A stretch of 64,000 bases of DNA from Rubrobacter xylanophilus DSM 9941. Its GTDB lineage: Bacteria > Actinomycetota > Rubrobacteria > Rubrobacterales > Rubrobacteraceae. The position numbers were made by a program, and so were the translations under genes. Shown piece after piece: positions 25,612 through 34,136 of this stretch (positions are counted from its first letter, which is position 1; every line of letters begins with the position of its first letter). The notes under the pieces are model-generated. The model did no database searches and was not told the DNA's origin. It saw only the letters and a program-made list of their open reading frames with translations. The stretch is taken from positions 3,018,001-3,082,000 of the forward strand of contig NC_008148.1 of assembly GCF_000014185.1 (NCBI RefSeq), written 5' to 3'.

Positions 25612-26412
25612 ATGGAAGCCATTGCCCGGCACCAGCAAGTTAGGCCTCAAAAACGCAGATCATCATCCTTTAAAACGTGGCTTTATGCAGTTCTCTCCGC
25701 CGGACTCGTCTTCGGAATGTGGCAGCTTGCCACAATATTATTTGATATCCCAACATATATACTCCCAACGCCTGTAGAAGTAACCTTCACAGCTTTTGAG
25801 GAGCGACAGCGCATTTTGGATGCGATTGGTGTGACCGGACTCGAGGCTGTTGGTGGCTTCATCGTCGGCAACTTTACGGGTTTCCTGGCAGCAACGCTTA
25901 TAGCTTACTCTACTACCGCAGCACGCACCTTGCTACCTATTGGGCTCGCCATTCAGTCGATTCCAATAGTTGCGCTAACGCCGTTTTTAACGCTGTTGTT
26001 CGGGCGCGGCTTTGCAACTGTTATGATCATCGCTGCCATAATAGTTTTTTTCCCAACATTAGTGAACGGTGTGTTGGGTTTCAGGTCGGTGAGAGCAGAG
26101 GCTCTCGAAATGTTGGGCATAATGAGCGCTTCAGACTGGCAAGTCTTCTGGCACTTGCGATTTCCCACTGCGCTCCCTAACCTGTTCGCAGCATTCCGGA
26201 TTGGGGCTGCGACCAGCATCTTGGGAGCAATGATCGCCGAGTGGGTGACGACAGGCAGTGGTCTTGGCTACCTAATCCTACAGGCGGGGGTTAATTTCGA
26301 GGTCGAGCTCATGTGGGCCGCGATCTTGATCTCCAGCATGCTGGCGCTTACTGCACTCGCCTTGATATCGCTTGTCGAAAATCTGCTTTGTCCCTGGATT
26401 GTTGAGACATGA
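25612..26412 (+). CDS. ABC transporter permease (SsuC/ThiX type), second copy
   Basis: This 266-residue permease starts directly after the TAG of the preceding gene. It has the same design: YILPTPVEVTFTAFEE, a BPD_transp_1 core, and EAA loop LGIMSASDWQVFWHLRFPTALP. It overlaps the following amidohydrolase gene by four bases (ATGA), which ties import to hydrolysis of the ligand. Confidence 0.91.
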   Translation: MEAIARHQQVRPQKRRSSSFKTWLYAVLSAGLVFGMWQLATILFDIPTYILPTPVEVTFTAFEERQRILDAIGVTGLEAVGGFIVGNFTGFLAATLIAYSTTAARTLLPIGLAIQSIPIVALTPFLTLLFGRGFATVMIIAAIIVFFPTLVNGVLGFRSVRAEALEMLGIMSASDWQVFWHLRFPTALPNLFAAFRIGAATSILGAMIAEWVTTGSGLGYLILQAGVNFEVELMWAAILISSMLALTALALISLVENLLCPWIVET

Positions 26413-27908
26413 ACCCCGAACGTATATTGCTGCGCTGCGATATATTGATTGTCGACGCTTTATCAGACCCGATCTACAACGCCGCCATCCTGATCGAAGA
26501 CGGGCATGTGGAATCCGTCGGTGACTATCACGCTATGCGACGAAGTTACCCACTGGCATCGGAACATGGGAAACGAATCCCTCTTGCTATGCCTGGCCTC
26601 GTCGATGGCCACTCCCACGGGCGTGGGATATCAACCGTCGAGCAAGGCATAGCAGACGCGCCGCTTGATATCTGGCTAACGCGCATAACCGCAGCTACCG
26701 CGTTTGACCCTTACGATGAGGCATTGGTCTCAGCAGCGGAACTCATCACCACAGGAGTTACTACAGTCCAGGTTATTTTCCATTCTTTCTCTAAGGCAGA
26801 AGATTATGTGCAAGGAGTTATCGCAACAGCTAAAGGATTTAAGCAAGTGGGGGTCGGCTTAGAGCTCGTTCTGGGCATAAGCGACCAGCACGAGTTTATA
26901 CCACCCGTTAGCACATCACTCCACAGCCGCGTAGATCGTTTGCTCTCATCTCCTGAGCGAGGAATGGATCCAACAACCTTTTTCGAAATGTTCGACGCTC
27001 TCTCCGGTTTGAAGAGCGACACTTCGATACTCCCTACAAAAGAGGTTCAAGAAATTTTAAGCGAAACGCGACTAGTGCTTGGTCCAATCGCGCCGCAATG
27101 GTCATCTGAAAACCTCATACAAGGCATCGCTGACCGAGCAGCCCAGGGTGTACGTGTACACACGCACCTATTGGAGTGTAAAAAACAGCGTTCGCCTTTG
27201 TACGGCCCACTGCCAGTACAGAAGCTGGATCAGCACGAACTGTTAAGTAACAGAACCTCTGTCGCACACGGTGTGTGGCTTGAGCCAGATGAGATAGCCC
27301 TACTAGCAGCACGAAAAGTGTCCGTAGTCCATTGTGCAGGCTCTAACACCCGACTTGAAGTTGGTTTAGCACCAGTACGCGAGATGCTCGACGCTGGCGT
27401 GCTTGTAGCCATCGGTCTTGACAGCAACACTGTACACAATCCTCCAGATATCTTTGCGGAGATGCGCCACGCGCTTGAGGTAGCGAGCGCTCGAGGATCG
27501 CAGGTTTCGGAGAGAGAAGTCCTCGCCATGGCGACCTCTGGCGGCGCAGCCGCTATAGGACGACAGGATGAAGTTGGCACTCTCAGACCAGGCTCAAGAG
27601 CAGACTTGGTTATTCTTACACCAACTGAACCCTTGACTGTCTACGAAGATCCAATCTCGTGGATTGTCGGCGAAGCTTCAAGAAACGACCTGCACGAAGT
27701 GTGGGTAGAAGGAAAAGTACTATACAGCAACGGTTGTCTGCGCAACTCGTCTATAGTAGCAACAGCTCGGCGGCATCTATATGAAGCCCTGCTTCAGGAT
27801 GCGGTACGCCGTAGGGAGCGACTTAAGGAGCTGAGAAAGCTGGAACCATGGCTGAGAGGAATCTGGGAGAAGACAAGCACCGCAACAACCCAGGAGAACC
27901 GTTCGTAG
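26409..27908 (+). CDS. Metal-dependent amidohydrolase (cytosine deaminase/ATZ-TRZ-like)
   Basis: The 499-residue amidohydrolase has HxH in LVDGHSHGRG, a third His in VHTHLLECK, a fourth in SVAHGVWL and the Asp in IGLDSNTVHNPPD. This order fits S-adenosylhomocysteine/atrazine/cytosine deaminase-type enzymes that deaminate or hydrolyse ring C-N bonds. It is longer than typical family members (about 450), with a C-terminal helical tail rich in Arg and Glu. It is coupled to the permease gene upstream and followed by a creatininase-family gene, so it probably acts on the imported nitrogen compound. The precise substrate is unknown. Confidence 0.86.
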   Translation: MNPERILLRCDILIVDALSDPIYNAAILIEDGHVESVGDYHAMRRSYPLASEHGKRIPLAMPGLVDGHSHGRGISTVEQGIADAPLDIWLTRITAATAFDPYDEALVSAAELITTGVTTVQVIFHSFSKAEDYVQGVIATAKGFKQVGVGLELVLGISDQHEFIPPVSTSLHSRVDRLLSSPERGMDPTTFFEMFDALSGLKSDTSILPTKEVQEILSETRLVLGPIAPQWSSENLIQGIADRAAQGVRVHTHLLECKKQRSPLYGPLPVQKLDQHELLSNRTSVAHGVWLEPDEIALLAARKVSVVHCAGSNTRLEVGLAPVREMLDAGVLVAIGLDSNTVHNPPDIFAEMRHALEVASARGSQVSEREVLAMATSGGAAAIGRQDEVGTLRPGSRADLVILTPTEPLTVYEDPISWIVGEASRNDLHEVWVEGKVLYSNGCLRNSSIVATARRHLYEALLQDAVRRRERLKELRKLEPWLRGIWEKTSTATTQENRS

Positions 27909-27920
27909 AAAGGAGGCGTC

Positions 27921-28715
27921 ATGATTAAGGCACCACGGGTCAGTGAGCAGTTAGTGAACGAGCTCGGTGGAACAGGAAAACCAGTACTTTGGGAAGAACT
28001 CACAAGTCCTGAGATAGAGGAGCTTATTAATCGGATAAACGCTGCTATAGTTCCTTTTGGAGCTGTCGAGCAACACGGCCCACATATGCCACTCTGTGTG
28101 GACTGGAACATGTCCTACCACGTCGCACAAGGTGTCTCAGCTGCAACGGGCGTGCCTGTACTGCATCCTGTCATATATGGAGTCTCAGCCAGCCATGGCG
28201 ACTTTCCGGGAACAATTTCTCTTCGCCCAGAAACGTTTCTAGCTGTCGTGGAAGACATCGTGAATTGGCTCTACCACTCTGGGGTTCGCCAATTCATCCT
28301 GCTCAATGGTCACGCTTGGAATGGAGCGCCGCTCCAGGTATGCGCGGAAAAGATTCGCACTCGCTACGATGATGTTAGAGTTCGTGCGCTTGACTACGTA
28401 GATATGTACCCACCTAGCGAGATAGATGGTCGTTATACGTACGGACGTCTACTGGCTCATGCTAACTACTTTGAAACCTCGTGCATGCTCTACGTGAATC
28501 CAGATTTAGTCAAGATGGATCGTGCCACCTCAAAGCAGGACTTCGACTCGTTCTGGGACTACCGTACCGACCAAGTCAGCATCTCTGGTGTCTGGGGTCG
28601 CGATATAACGGAGGCTAACGCCGAAAACGGAGAGCGCGAAATTTCACGCTGTATCGAGACCATGGCTCGCGCCATAGCCGCCGCAGTTAATGAACCTTGG
28701 CCAGAACCAAGTTAA
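27921..28715 (+). CDS. Creatininase-family amidohydrolase
   Basis: The 264-residue protein has the creatininase fold motifs: PFGAVEQHGPHMPLCVDW (Glu, His and Asp metal ligands), SASHGDFPGTISL, and LNGHAWNGA. The ATG has a strong AAAGGAGG site. Relatives open cyclic amides (creatinine to creatine) or remove formyl groups (FAPy deformylase). As last gene of the NMT1-type operon, it suggests a substrate with a cyclic amide or formamide. Creatinine itself is only one option; no creatine amidinohydrolase gene is seen in the window. Confidence 0.87.
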   Translation: MIKAPRVSEQLVNELGGTGKPVLWEELTSPEIEELINRINAAIVPFGAVEQHGPHMPLCVDWNMSYHVAQGVSAATGVPVLHPVIYGVSASHGDFPGTISLRPETFLAVVEDIVNWLYHSGVRQFILLNGHAWNGAPLQVCAEKIRTRYDDVRVRALDYVDMYPPSEIDGRYTYGRLLAHANYFETSCMLYVNPDLVKMDRATSKQDFDSFWDYRTDQVSISGVWGRDITEANAENGEREISRCIETMARAIAAAVNEPWPEPS

Positions 28716-28894
28716 CCTCATGTGCAGGTTTCCTTGAAGCCTTGAGCCAGAGGGCTAGAGTGTCCTGGTAAAGTTTGTAGAAAAGATCGTTGACGAAAAC
28801 AGCTACCGTGTCCCGGGCTGCATCTCTGTATAACAGACACAATTAGAGCCCAGGTGTGGAGTTGTGCCCGTAAAGTTCTGTAATTGGTGGGCCA

Positions 28895-29885
28895 CTAGAT
28901 GAGTGTTGCGAGGATCTCATGCCCATAGCTCCTTTATGCGCCCCTGCGGCCTTCCGAGGAGCCGGTTGACGTACAAACCGTAGGTGTAGGCCGTCACCTT
29001 CGCCGCGATCCGGATCGCCAGTCCCACCAGAGTCTTCGCCAGCGTCTCGCCCAGTCCGAAGGCTCCTTTGAGATGCGCGAAGCAGACCTCGATCTGCTGC
29101 CTCGTCGCCGGTCGGCGGCTCGCTCCCTCGGTCGAGAGGAGGATTCCGCTTTCGGCCAGCCGCCTCCTGAGCGCGCCGCTCTCGTAGGCGAGATCCCCAA
29201 AGAGCCTCCTCGCGACTTCGCCCTCCTCCAGGGCCGCCCCCGCGAGGAGCTCCTCGACGAGGAGTACGTCGGCTTCGTTGGCGGCGGTCATCTCGTAGGA
29301 GATGGGAACCCGATTGGTAGAGCACACCAGATGCAGCTTCACCCCGTACACGCAGAACGAACCCCACCTGCTCCACCCCGCTCCCTCGAAGCCCGCGGCG
29401 GACTGCTTCACTTGCCTCGGATGCAGGACGGAAAGCAGCGTCGAGTCCACGATGAGCGTCTCTGGATCTCCGACCAACTCCTCCAGCAAGGCGCGTCGCA
29501 GGGGTTCGAGGAAACGCCTGAGCTTCCTCACACGTCGATGGAAGGAAGAAGGATGCAGCCCCACCACTCCGGGGAACAGGTGCGAGAAGAACCTCTCGCA
29601 GTCTCTAAGGAAGGAGCGTTCGCTCTCCACTCCCCGCAACTGCTGGAAGAGTGCCAGAGTGATGACCTCCGAGTCCGAGAGACGCTTGAGAGACTCGTAA
29701 CGCCTTCCTTTTAGGGTTGAGAAGCCGGTAGGCGTCATCGGTGAGGCAGAAAAGCACGATCACGGCATCTTCCGTGCGAGCGAGGCGTGGGGTATGGTGG
29801 GGTTGGGACATCCGATGCTCCTTTGGTCGGGAAGTTTCCGGATGGCCTTCTTTCTATCTCATAAAACCTTGCAACACTCATCTAG
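28895..29885 (-). mobile_element. IS982-like insertion sequence
   Basis: The element of about 991 bp has inverted repeats CTAGATGAGTGTTGC at 28895-28909 and its exact complement at 29871-29885. It contains one transposase gene interrupted by a frameshift. Length and terminal repeats fit IS982-type elements. No clear target duplication is visible. It lies inside the left end of the second IS256-family element. Confidence 0.75.
28917..29811 (-). pseudogene. IS982-like transposase, frameshifted near 29705
   Basis: The start at ATG 29811 has an AAAGGAGC site and encodes MSQPHHTPRLARTEDAVIV...RLLNPK. Homology then continues in another frame as GRRYESLKRLSDSEVITLAL and runs to 28917. The DDE core shows IVDSTLLSV, YGVKLHLVCS, LFGDLAYES and the final QQIEVCFAHLKG region. 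The change occurs at CCTAAAAGGAAGG and needs a +1 shift. It could be a mutation or a frameshift site. I treat it as inactive, with reservation. Confidence 0.7.
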
Positions 29886-30001
29886 AAAGAAGGGTCTCGT
29901 CCTCCGAGATGGCTGGTGCCTAAAGTGAACCGATCGAAGAGGAGCAGACGATGGCCACAGATCATCGTAGGACGAACGCGCGGATGGCGCAAGAGGTCTT
30001 G

Positions 30002-31222
30002 CTGACCTTCAGCCATGAGATCGAACACTACCGGCCAAGGGCGCAAATAATCGCCGCCTCCATAGCGCCAATACGCGAGCCAATACGCTCCGCCATCGCC
30101 TCGCCGTGAAAGACAGCCGCTTTTTGAGCAGCACGAAGAGTCCTGAGTAGAGCTCCCACTTCTTCTTGCCCCTCACCCTTCCCGGTTCAGAGCCCCTTTT
30201 TTGCTCGCCTCTTCGAGGTAAGCTTCATCCCGCACCGCCTCGCCCACCATCAGTCCCAAGCCGTACGCCAGGAGCATCAGGGCCAGCGTGATCTCCAGCT
30301 GCACCCTCTTCTTGTTCATTACCTTCTCCATCCCGAGCAGGCTCTTGGCGTCTCTAAAGGTTTGCTCGATCTTCATCCTCTCTTCGTAGACCTCCACCAG
30401 CTCATCGGGCGGCAAGAAGTTGCCCATAACCCACAAAGGCTCCTTGCAACCCTTTCGCCAAACGCCGGCTACGTTCGCCTTCGTCTCCCCCCGGTAGTAG
30501 CAGCCCTCTATGTTCCGTTTTTCGCCTTTTTCGATCAGAAGGGGGATCTCTTCCCCGAGCTCATCGAAGAACTTCACCCCGCTTCCCTTGTTCAGCCTCA
30601 CCACCCACTTACACTGCGCTTCCTCCAGCGCCTTCAGCCACGCCTGGGCCGAGAACTCCCGATCGAAGATGAGCGGCGTATCTCCCACCAGTTCCTCGAT
30701 CTCCCAAAGGAGCTCGCGCCACCGGAGGTTGCGGCTGGTGACTTGCTCCTTTAGCGTCGCTTCCGAGTAGATCCCAAAGTGGAAGGGGATCGCTCTGCCC
30801 CTGTAGGGTTGGGCGAAAACCACCATCCAGAACCCCAAACTCTTGCCATCCGAAAGACGACCCACGTAGTCGGTTTTCTTGGCCTGGGGGCGCTCCATCT
30901 CGGTGGGATCGACCAAGACGAAAGGACTCTCGGGATCATAAAGTCTCATCAACGCTTTCTTGGCATCCAGCTTGGGAAGCACCCGGTCGATGGTGCGATA
31001 GTTGGCACCTTCCGAACTCTCGGAGAACACCTGTGACCAATCACTCTTGCGAGGAGATCGGCTCTCCAGGATCGACCACAGGATGCGGGCAGCTTTCTCC
31101 TCCTCACGGTCGAAGAGTTCTTCGGTGAAGGGCACGAGCTTTTCGGGACCGAACGGCAGTCGTCTCTGTTTGGTAGCCATGCCTCTTTTCTACCACTGTC
31201 TGAACTTACTGCCGAAGGTCAC
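30002..31222 (-). mobile_element. IS4-family insertion sequence, copy 1
   Basis: This 1,221-bp element matches copy 2 (40609-41829) at a constant offset of 10,607, with identical predicted proteins. The ends are CTGACCTTCAGC and, on the other strand, GTGACCTTCGGC. It is flanked by GTCTTG before and GTCTTGCT after, consistent with an 8-bp duplication GTCTTGCT that lost one CT at the left junction. The target is the 5' part of an IS256-family transposase gene. Confidence 0.9.
30173..31180 (-). CDS. IS4-family transposase, copy 1
   Basis: The intact 335-residue DDE transposase has catalytic residues apparent as Asp in FVLVDPTEMERP, Asp in LIFDREFSAQ and Glu in the IS4 signature YEERMKIEQTFRDAK (Y-x2-R-x3-E-x6-K). 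It probably catalyses cut-and-paste movement of its own 1.2-kb element. The protein is identical to copy 2, which implies recent activity. The ATG is followed by a basic N-terminus, MATKQRRLPFGPEK. Confidence 0.93.
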   Translation of the reverse strand: MATKQRRLPFGPEKLVPFTEELFDREEEKAARILWSILESRSPRKSDWSQVFSESSEGANYRTIDRVLPKLDAKKALMRLYDPESPFVLVDPTEMERPQAKKTDYVGRLSDGKSLGFWMVVFAQPYRGRAIPFHFGIYSEATLKEQVTSRNLRWRELLWEIEELVGDTPLIFDREFSAQAWLKALEEAQCKWVVRLNKGSGVKFFDELGEEIPLLIEKGEKRNIEGCYYRGETKANVAGVWRKGCKEPLWVMGNFLPPDELVEVYEERMKIEQTFRDAKSLLGMEKVMNKKRVQLEITLALMLLAYGLGLMVGEAVRDEAYLEEASKKGALNREG

Positions 31223-32274
31223 GTCTTGCTGGACAACCCAGATTTTTCCTCAGGGAGGTCGTCGAGGGGGTGCTCCAGGAGGTGCTCGAAGCGGAGATGA
31301 CCGAGCACGTAGGCGCCGCTTTCCACGAGCGCACCGACGCCCGTAAGGGCCATCAGAGCCTTGTCTCCTCCCTGGCCGGCCGTCTGGACGCCGAACTCGC
31401 AGCCTGGCGGAGCCGACCGCTGCAAGCGCAAGCCTATCCCTATCTGTTGGCTGAGGCCCTTAATGCGAGAAGGTGCGGGTGGATGGGTGGGTGGTGAGCC
31501 AGGGGGTCCTGGTGGTCTCGGGTATGAGGGACGACGGCTTCAGGGAGATCTTGGCGGTGGAGATTGCAGATACCGAGAGCGAAGCGACCTACCAGAGGAG
31601 CTGTTCCGCTCCCTCAAAGCTCGTGGCCTAAAAGGCGCGGAGCTGGTGGTCTCAGACGATCATGAGGGTCTAAAGAGCGCCGTGGAGCGCCACTTCCAGG
31701 GGGGCAAGCTGGCAGCGGTGCCAGGTCCACTACGCCAGGAACCTCCTGGGGATGGTGGGCCATGCCAGACGCAAGGAGCTTTCAGAAGGTCTCTGCGCGG
31801 GGTGTGTTCGCTGCACCGCGCAGGGAGGTGGCCCTGCACCTCGCTCCCGAGTTGGCAACACGGTGGCGCACGAGCCACCCCAGAGTCGCTGAGCATCTCG
31901 AAGAGCACATCGAGGAGGAGTGCCTCAGCTGCCTGACCTTTCCGGAGAGCCATCGGGAGCGCATCCGCACCACCAATGGGTTGGAGTGCCTCAACCAGGA
32001 GATAAAGCGCAGAGGACGCGGGTGGTGAGGATCTTCCCCAACCGGGAGTCTTGCTTGCGGTTGGCTACGGCGTTGGCGGTCGAGCAATCGGAGGAGTGGG
32101 TTACGGGCAGACGCTACCCAAACATAGTGGAGGAGCTGCGCGAGCATCGGCGTTCAGAGGAGTGCGAGGCTCTGAGGAGGTGATGCTCATGGAGTGATGA
32201 GCAGAATCGCCCTCTTGGAGGAAATTACAGAAACTTCGGGACTTGCCCAGGTGTGGTTCTAGAGCGTCTTGCAA

Positions 32275-32463
32275 CACAGTTGGAAGGCAGAGCAGAAACT
32301 TAAGGCGCCGTTGCGAAGAGTTAGGGGACATATCCGCGAAGCTTTACTAGAAACAGCGCTAGGCTGGGCGCTCGAGTCCACGACGGTTGATGATGCCCAG
32401 GGGTTTCTTCGAACGCCGCGGTTACCGAGACTAGGCTCAGCTTCCTATAAACAGACGCTCTGA
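32275..32463 (+). pseudogene. Possible IS630-like transposase C-terminal scrap
   Basis: The 390 bp between the IS256-family element and the GntR gene hold no intact gene. A short open stretch reads LRRVRGHIREALLETALGWALESTTVDDAQG, and in the next frame GFFERRGYRD follows. This resembles the usual end of IS630-type transposases (ALxxVTPxDAxGWFxHCGYR). It is frameshifted and lacks the catalytic domain. The match is by eye and weak. Confidence 0.3.
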
Positions 32464-32575
32464 GAGACTTCGCCGCTCATCCAAGCCGCTAAAACGCAGA
32501 AGTTTTGGAGGCTCCGAAGATTAGTGCTGTTGGCTCCGAGACACTATCGAGTGCGGGTAAACCGTAGTTTTTGGA

Positions 32576-32589
32576 TGTGATATATTGGT
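32576..32589. promoter_or_regulatory. Degenerate operator C before the GntR gene
   Basis: TGTGATATATTGGT, preceded by TTTTTGGA, resembles sites A, B and D in the left half (TTTGGATGTRATATATT) but has a decayed right half. It lies 60 bp upstream of the regulator start, which suggests autoregulation with weaker binding. No separate strong -35 was recognised. Confidence 0.55.
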
Positions 32590-32648
32590 TACTCTGATGA
32601 GCGATCAAATAGACTAGATAGGCGCAGGCATAAGAACTGGGGGAACCC

Positions 32649-33329
32649 ATGCCGGTACCCGAGCCGACAAAGAAGCTGAACAAAACCCTTATGCGGGAGG
32701 AGGTGTACTCGACACTCAAAGAATGGATATTGGATGGCACCCTTAAGCCAAAAGAGAAGTTGAGAGATACAGAATTAGCGAGGGCTCTGGGGGTCAGCCG
32801 CATGCCCGTCCGAGAGGCCTTGCGCCGGCTAGAGGACGAGGGTCTGGTCGAGACGGCCACCAACCGCTGGACCCGAGTTGCCACGGTAGACGTGAGCCAG
32901 GCCAAGAGGATATACCCGATCCTGATAGCTCTGGAATCTCTGGCGGTTTCCCTGGCTGCGCACCGGCTTGAAGAGCGAGATCTACGCCTTATGGAGGAAG
33001 CCAACGAGCGCCTGCGCAGGATGCTGCGTGCTGGGAAGGCCGTGGAAGCCTCGGAGGCCGACCGGGACTTCCACGAGGTTCTGATGAGTAGAACGGACAA
33101 CCCCGACCTCATTAGGATCGTGGACGATCTCAAAGCCAAGCTGCGTCTTCTGGAGGTGGTCTACTTCGGTGGGAGCATAGTTGCCGAGCGCTCCGCCGAG
33201 GAGCACAAAGAGATACTGGCCGCCCTGCGAGAGGGCGACACCGGGCGCGCCAGCAGGGCCGTCGAAGACAACTGGCGCAACAGCCTGCAGAGGGTTCTCG
33301 AGCAGCTCGGCGGAGAGACGGGCCGGTAG
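32649..33329 (+). CDS. GntR-family (FCD/FadR subfamily) transcriptional regulator
   Basis: The 226-residue regulator has an N-terminal winged helix-turn-helix (residues about 15-75) with ELARALGVSRMPVREALRRL and DEGLVET. The C-terminal all-helical FCD effector domain has metal-site candidates in ADRDFHEVLM and AEEHKEIL. FCD regulators usually repress catabolic operons and are released by a carboxylic-acid ligand; FadR-type sites are short AT-rich palindromes. Four such palindromes lie within 22 kb, including one upstream of this gene. It lies head-to-tail against the 3' end of the eight-gene operon and is the best candidate for the master repressor of the island. Confidence 0.9.
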   Translation: MPVPEPTKKLNKTLMREEVYSTLKEWILDGTLKPKEKLRDTELARALGVSRMPVREALRRLEDEGLVETATNRWTRVATVDVSQAKRIYPILIALESLAVSLAAHRLEERDLRLMEEANERLRRMLRAGKAVEASEADRDFHEVLMSRTDNPDLIRIVDDLKAKLRLLEVVYFGGSIVAERSAEEHKEILAALREGDTGRASRAVEDNWRNSLQRVLEQLGGETGR

Positions 33330-33335
33330 CGCAGC

Positions 33336-34136
33336 CTAGCGATGCCCGCCGCGGGGGTGTCGGACAGCCTTCCAGAAGAACCCGTCATGTCCGGGGACGA
33401 GCCGCGCGTCGAGGTTCTCCGCCTCTCTCAACAGCCGACGCAGCGAATTATCCGCCCGCGGGACATCACCGGCGTCGGCGGTCCAGCCGGGCGGCACCCG
33501 GTCGTTGAGGTTCTCCGACAGGTCTGCGGCGTCCACGGCCAGGAGCCAGGTTCCCGACTCCGGAAGGTCTACGCGGTAGGACATGTGCCCCGGCGTGTGG
33601 CCGGGTGTGAAGAGAGCCCAAACGCCGGGGGCGAGCTCTGCGTCACCGTCAAGCTCGCGCCACAAGATGCGCTCGCTGACGTAGTCGGGAGCGTAGTACG
33701 CCTCGGCAATTCCCGCGCGCTCCCGGGCGAAGGAGAGCTCGCCGGCCTGCACAAACACGGGCACACCTGCAGCGGAGAGATGCTGCAGTCCGCCGGTGTG
33801 GTCGACGTGCAGGTGGCTCACCGCAGCCAGTGAGAAGTCCTCGGGACGCAGGCCTACCGCCTGCAGAGCTGCGAGAAACGGGTCCTCCCCCACGCCCCAG
33901 GGCTGCTCTCGTGAGGCGTAGATGCTCCGCCGAGACGTCTCATCCTCGAGCAGGCGGCGTCCGATCCCAGTCTCCAGCAAGACCCATCCCGCCGCCGTCT
34001 CGACCGCCGCCCCGATGATAGGGCACCAGATAATCTCGTCCGAAGCCCCACGCACCGAGATGGACTTCGGGGACGGCTCTGCGCCGTAGGTGAGCATGTA
34101 CATCCTGCGCGCTGCACGCGCTCCCCTCACATTCAT
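33336..34136 (-). CDS. Metallo-beta-lactamase-fold lactonase (AHL lactonase/AttM-like)
   Basis: The 266-residue metallo-hydrolase has dinuclear zinc motif H108-x-H110-x-D112-H113 (SHLHVDHTGG), a further His in FTPGHTPGHMSY, Asp in LAVDAADLS and His in LVPGHDGFF. This arrangement fits AHL-lactonase/gamma-butyrolactonase (AttM/BlcC) proteins that open lactone rings. It is the last gene of the eight-gene operon, overlapping the enolase-superfamily gene by four bases (ATGA). In this setting a catabolic lactonase seems more likely than quorum quenching, but that is inference. Confidence 0.87.
   Translation of the reverse strand: MNVRGARAARRMYMLTYGAEPSPKSISVRGASDEIIWCPIIGAAVETAAGWVLLETGIGRRLLEDETSRRSIYASREQPWGVGEDPFLAALQAVGLRPEDFSLAAVSHLHVDHTGGLQHLSAAGVPVFVQAGELSFARERAGIAEAYYAPDYVSERILWRELDGDAELAPGVWALFTPGHTPGHMSYRVDLPESGTWLLAVDAADLSENLNDRVPPGWTADAGDVPRADNSLRRLLREAENLDARLVPGHDGFFWKAVRHPRGGHR

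Larger units (their letters stand above)
29951..32183 (+). pseudogene. IS256-family transposase interrupted by an IS4 element and further decayed
   Basis: The gene starts at ATG 29951 (MATDHRRTNARMAQEVLL) with GAGGAG upstream, and is cut after 17 codons by the IS4 copy at 30002-31222. It resumes at 31223 with REVVEGVLQEVLEAEMTEHVGAA. About 100 codons after HERTDARKGHQS are missing. Later fragments in shifting frames show LVVSDDHEGLKSAVERHF, HLEEHIEEECLSCLTFPE, and IRTTNGLECLNQEIKRR with the catalytic Glu, ending EELREHRRSEECEALRR. It is non-functional. Confidence 0.82.
28844..32261 (+). mobile_element. IS256-family element (second), itself invaded by two other insertion sequences
   Basis: The left end near 28844 reads TAGAGCCC...GTGCCCGTAAAGTTCTGTAATT. 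The right end near 32261 on the minus strand reads TAGAACCA...GTCCCGAAGTTTCTGTAATT. These are recognisable imperfect inverted repeats. Between them lies a mutator-type transposase gene that starts at 29951. An IS982-like element (28895-29885) sits just inside the left end, and an IS4-family element (30002-31222) sits inside the transposase gene. Without the insertions the element would be about 1.2 kb, normal for the family. The ends are approximate. Confidence 0.6.

Noticed and set aside
32262-32648. A new small gene in the gap before the GntR regulator
   Set aside because: The only open stretch looks like a frameshifted transposase tail and has no ribosome site.
33336-34136. Quorum-quenching system based on the AHL-lactonase-like protein
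   Set aside because: It is the last gene of a catabolic operon, no LuxI/LuxR-type genes are present, and AttM-type enzymes also open simple metabolic lactones.
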